Source: Bacteroidetes bacterium 4572_114 (GTDB taxonomy: Bacteria > Bacteroidota > Bacteroidia > Bacteroidales > 4484-276). From it: DNA of 5,997 bases. Positions 4,704 through 5,997 of this stretch are shown in pieces. Numbering within the stretch: the first letter of the stretch is position 1; every line of letters starts with the position of its first letter. The stretch lies in contig NIVA01000162.1 in the NCBI GenBank assembly GCA_002254335.1, positions 1-5,997 on the forward strand. Direction: 5' to 3'. The notes beneath the pieces are model-generated. The model saw only the letters and a list, made by a program, of their open reading frames with translations. It did not search any database and was not told where the DNA came from. Made by a program: the position numbers and the translations under genes.

Positions 4704-4977
4704 TTATTGTCAGAATTGTGCCTACCAGTCGGTAAAGTGGTTAGGCAAATGCCCATCGTGCGGCGAGTGGAACACCTTTGCCGAGGAAGTAATCCAAAAA
4801 GGCAAGCCACAGGCTTATACACAGGTTCCCGGCCTGGCACAGCAAAGTATCCCCAAACAGTTAGAACAGATTCAATTTGAAAACGAAACACGGATTGATA
4901 CGGCCAACAATGAACTGAACCGTGTGCTGGGTGGAGGCCTTGTCCCCGGATCGGTAGTGCTGGTCGGGGGCGAGTGA
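4675..4977 (+). CDS. radA: RadA N-terminal fragment (zinc finger and start of ATPase domain)
   Basis: An open frame of 100 residues beginning at ATG 4675. The start agrees with the family, in which the zinc finger begins near residue 10 (here TVFYCQNC, with KWLGKCPSCGEWNTF following). It ends at TGA 4975-4977 directly after LVGGE, one residue before the expected P-loop. On its own it would be a zinc-finger peptide with an incomplete ATPase fold, probably without RadA function. Confidence 0.7.
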   Translation: MTPPKPKTVFYCQNCAYQSVKWLGKCPSCGEWNTFAEEVIQKGKPQAYTQVPGLAQQSIPKQLEQIQFENETRIDTANNELNRVLGGGLVPGSVVLVGGE

Positions 4978-5997
4978 AATTGGACAGGCTTAAAATACTT
5001 TATGTTACCGGCGAAGAGAGCGAACAGCAAATAAAAATGCGTTCCGGGCGTATCGGACAGGATAATTCAAAATGTTTCATCCTCACCGAAACCTCCATGC
5101 AGGCCATTTTTTTGCATTTGGAAAAACTCAGGCCGCAAATAATAATAATCGACTCAATACAAACCCTTCATACCGATATTATCGAATCGTCGGCAGGCAG
5201 TATTTCCCAGATACGTGAATGTGCCAACCAATTGCAGCAATATGCCAAACTTGCCAATGTCCCGGTTTTTCTTGTCGGGCACATAACCAAGGATGGCCAA
5301 CTGGCCGGGCCAAAATTGCTCGAACACATGGTGGATGTGGTGTTACAATTTGAGGGTGACAGAAACTATGGGTACAGGATTCTCCGGTCGATGAAAAACC
5401 GTTTTGGTTCCACTTCCGAATTGGGGATTTACGAAATGTTGGACACCGGTTTGCGGGAGGTCAGCAACCCTTCAGAGATACTGATTTCCCAAAGGGACGA
5501 ACAACTCAGTGGGATCTCTATTGCAGCTACCATCGAAGGGTTGCGGCCAATGTTGATAGAAACACAGGCGCTGGTTAGCTCGGCAGCCTATGGTGTGCCA
5601 CAACGGTCAACTACCGGGTTTGATGCCAGGCGGTTGAATATGTTGCTGGCAGTACTGGAAAAGCGAAGTGGTTTCCGTCTGTCGTCAAAGGATGTGTTCC
5701 TCAACATGGCGGGGGGCATCAGGGTGGACGATCCCGCAACAGACCTCGCAGTGGTTTGTGCCATACTCTCGTCAAACGAAGATATGCCGATAAATCAAAA
5801 TTCATGCTTTGCAGCGGAGGTGGGATTGTCAGGTGAAACCAGGGCCGTTTACCGCATTGAGCACCGCATCAGTGAAGCTGAAAAGCTGGGCTTCGAAAAA
5901 ATCTTCCTCTCAAAATATATCTTCAAGGACCTTGAACGCAAGCGGTTAAATATTGAATTGATACCTGTGGCAAAAGTTGAAGATGTGTTTAGGAAGT
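4974..5997 (+). CDS. radA: RadA C-terminal fragment (P-loop-less ATPase plus Lon-like domain, open at window end)
   Basis: An uninterrupted frame of about 341 codons to the window end, the stop lying outside. The possible start GTG 4974 overlaps the TGA of the upstream fragment (GTGA), the layout of translationally coupled genes. It is unlikely to be an evolved start, because it lies at the deletion junction. The frame keeps GEES, Walker B (IIIIDSIQT), VGHITKDGQLAGPKLLEHMVD, KNRFG and the whole Lon-like domain up to ...VAKVEDVFRK, close to the usual RadA C-terminus. It lacks the nucleotide-binding P-loop. Confidence 0.65.
   Translation, partial: MKLDRLKILYVTGEESEQQIKMRSGRIGQDNSKCFILTETSMQAIFLHLEKLRPQIIIIDSIQTLHTDIIESSAGSISQIRECANQLQQYAKLANVPVFLVGHITKDGQLAGPKLLEHMVDVVLQFEGDRNYGYRILRSMKNRFGSTSELGIYEMLDTGLREVSNPSEILISQRDEQLSGISIAATIEGLRPMLIETQALVSSAAYGVPQRSTTGFDARRLNMLLAVLEKRSGFRLSSKDVFLNMAGGIRVDDPATDLAVVCAILSSNEDMPINQNSCFAAEVGLSGETRAVYRIEHRISEAEKLGFEKIFLSKYIFKDLERKRLNIELIPVAKVEDVFRK

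Larger units (their letters stand above)
4675..5997 (+). pseudogene. radA: radA (DNA repair / recombination ATPase), broken by loss of the Walker A region; 3' end outside window
   Basis: RadA (Sms) is a RecA-like ATPase with a Lon-like domain that helps process recombination intermediates by branch migration. The N-terminal part (4675-4977) has the C4 zinc finger (Cys12, Cys15, Cys26, Cys29) and runs to GGGLVPGSVVLVGGE, where P-G-x-G-K-S/T-L-L-L-Q should follow. Instead TGA stops the frame. The rest resumes in another frame: LKILYVTGEESEQQIKMR, Walker B IIIIDSIQT, the RadA-specific KNRFG motif (about 5396-5410), and the Lon-like domain with AAEVGLSGETRAVYRIEHRI. Compared with the family spacing, about 40 bp containing the P-loop is missing, which both removes ATP binding and shifts the frame. 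Without the deletion the protein would be near the usual 455-460 residues. The other motifs are undamaged, so the event is recent or an assembly error. Confidence 0.85.

Noticed and set aside
4643..4891. Minus-strand open frame of 82 codons over the radA start
   Set aside because: Its main part is opposite the conserved RadA zinc-finger region, and the translation is not family-like.

Overview
The window looks like a chromosomal segment of a Bacteroidota (Bacteroidetes) bacterium. The protein sequences are of Bacteroidetes type. Ribosome binding sites are A-rich rather than GGAGG. Two sites match the Bacteroidetes -7 promoter box TAnnTTTG: TATTTTTG ahead of a panD remnant, and TAACTTTG on the minus strand. 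The gene order panC - (panD) - flippase-like membrane protein - radA is one I recall from this phylum. No RNA genes, CRISPR arrays or complete insertion sequences are visible.

Left third (1-1794), accessory and repeat-rich. The window opens inside the last 25 codons of a thioredoxin-like gene. A full copy of that gene lies at 907-1416, and the shared part is identical for 73 bp. Between the copies are an array of 10-bp repeats, a 148-bp MITE-like element with perfect 18-bp terminal inverted repeats, and an overlapping antitoxin/ParE-like toxin pair. The full copy is followed by a larger 10-bp repeat array (AATT every 10 bp), then a long imperfect inverted repeat, then a 25-bp direct repeat just ahead of panC. 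Positions 1417-1794 hold no gene that I can support.

Middle (1795-4177), core metabolism and envelope. panC (pantothenate synthesis) is followed by a promoter box and eight codons that read like the start of panD. These run directly into the TTG start of a multi-spanning flippase-like (UPF0104) membrane protein. That gene overlaps by 14 bp a stand-alone RfaE2-type heptose-phosphate adenylyltransferase. Most of panD therefore appears to have been deleted, removing the enzyme that makes beta-alanine, one of PanC's two substrates.

Right third (4178-5997). An AT-rich DUF2442 gene sits between rfaE2 and radA. A gap of about 210 bp follows, holding a minus-strand promoter-like site and an unexplained hydrophobic minus-strand frame. 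radA is broken: its N-terminal zinc finger and its C-terminal ATPase/Lon-like part are both well conserved, but they lie in different frames, and about 40 bp carrying the Walker A P-loop is missing at the junction.

The most notable signals are the two precise deletions (panD and the RadA P-loop) next to several repeat-generated structures. I did not find a convincing new multi-gene system. The deletions, the gene duplication around the toxin-antitoxin pair and the helically phased repeat array deserve follow-up.
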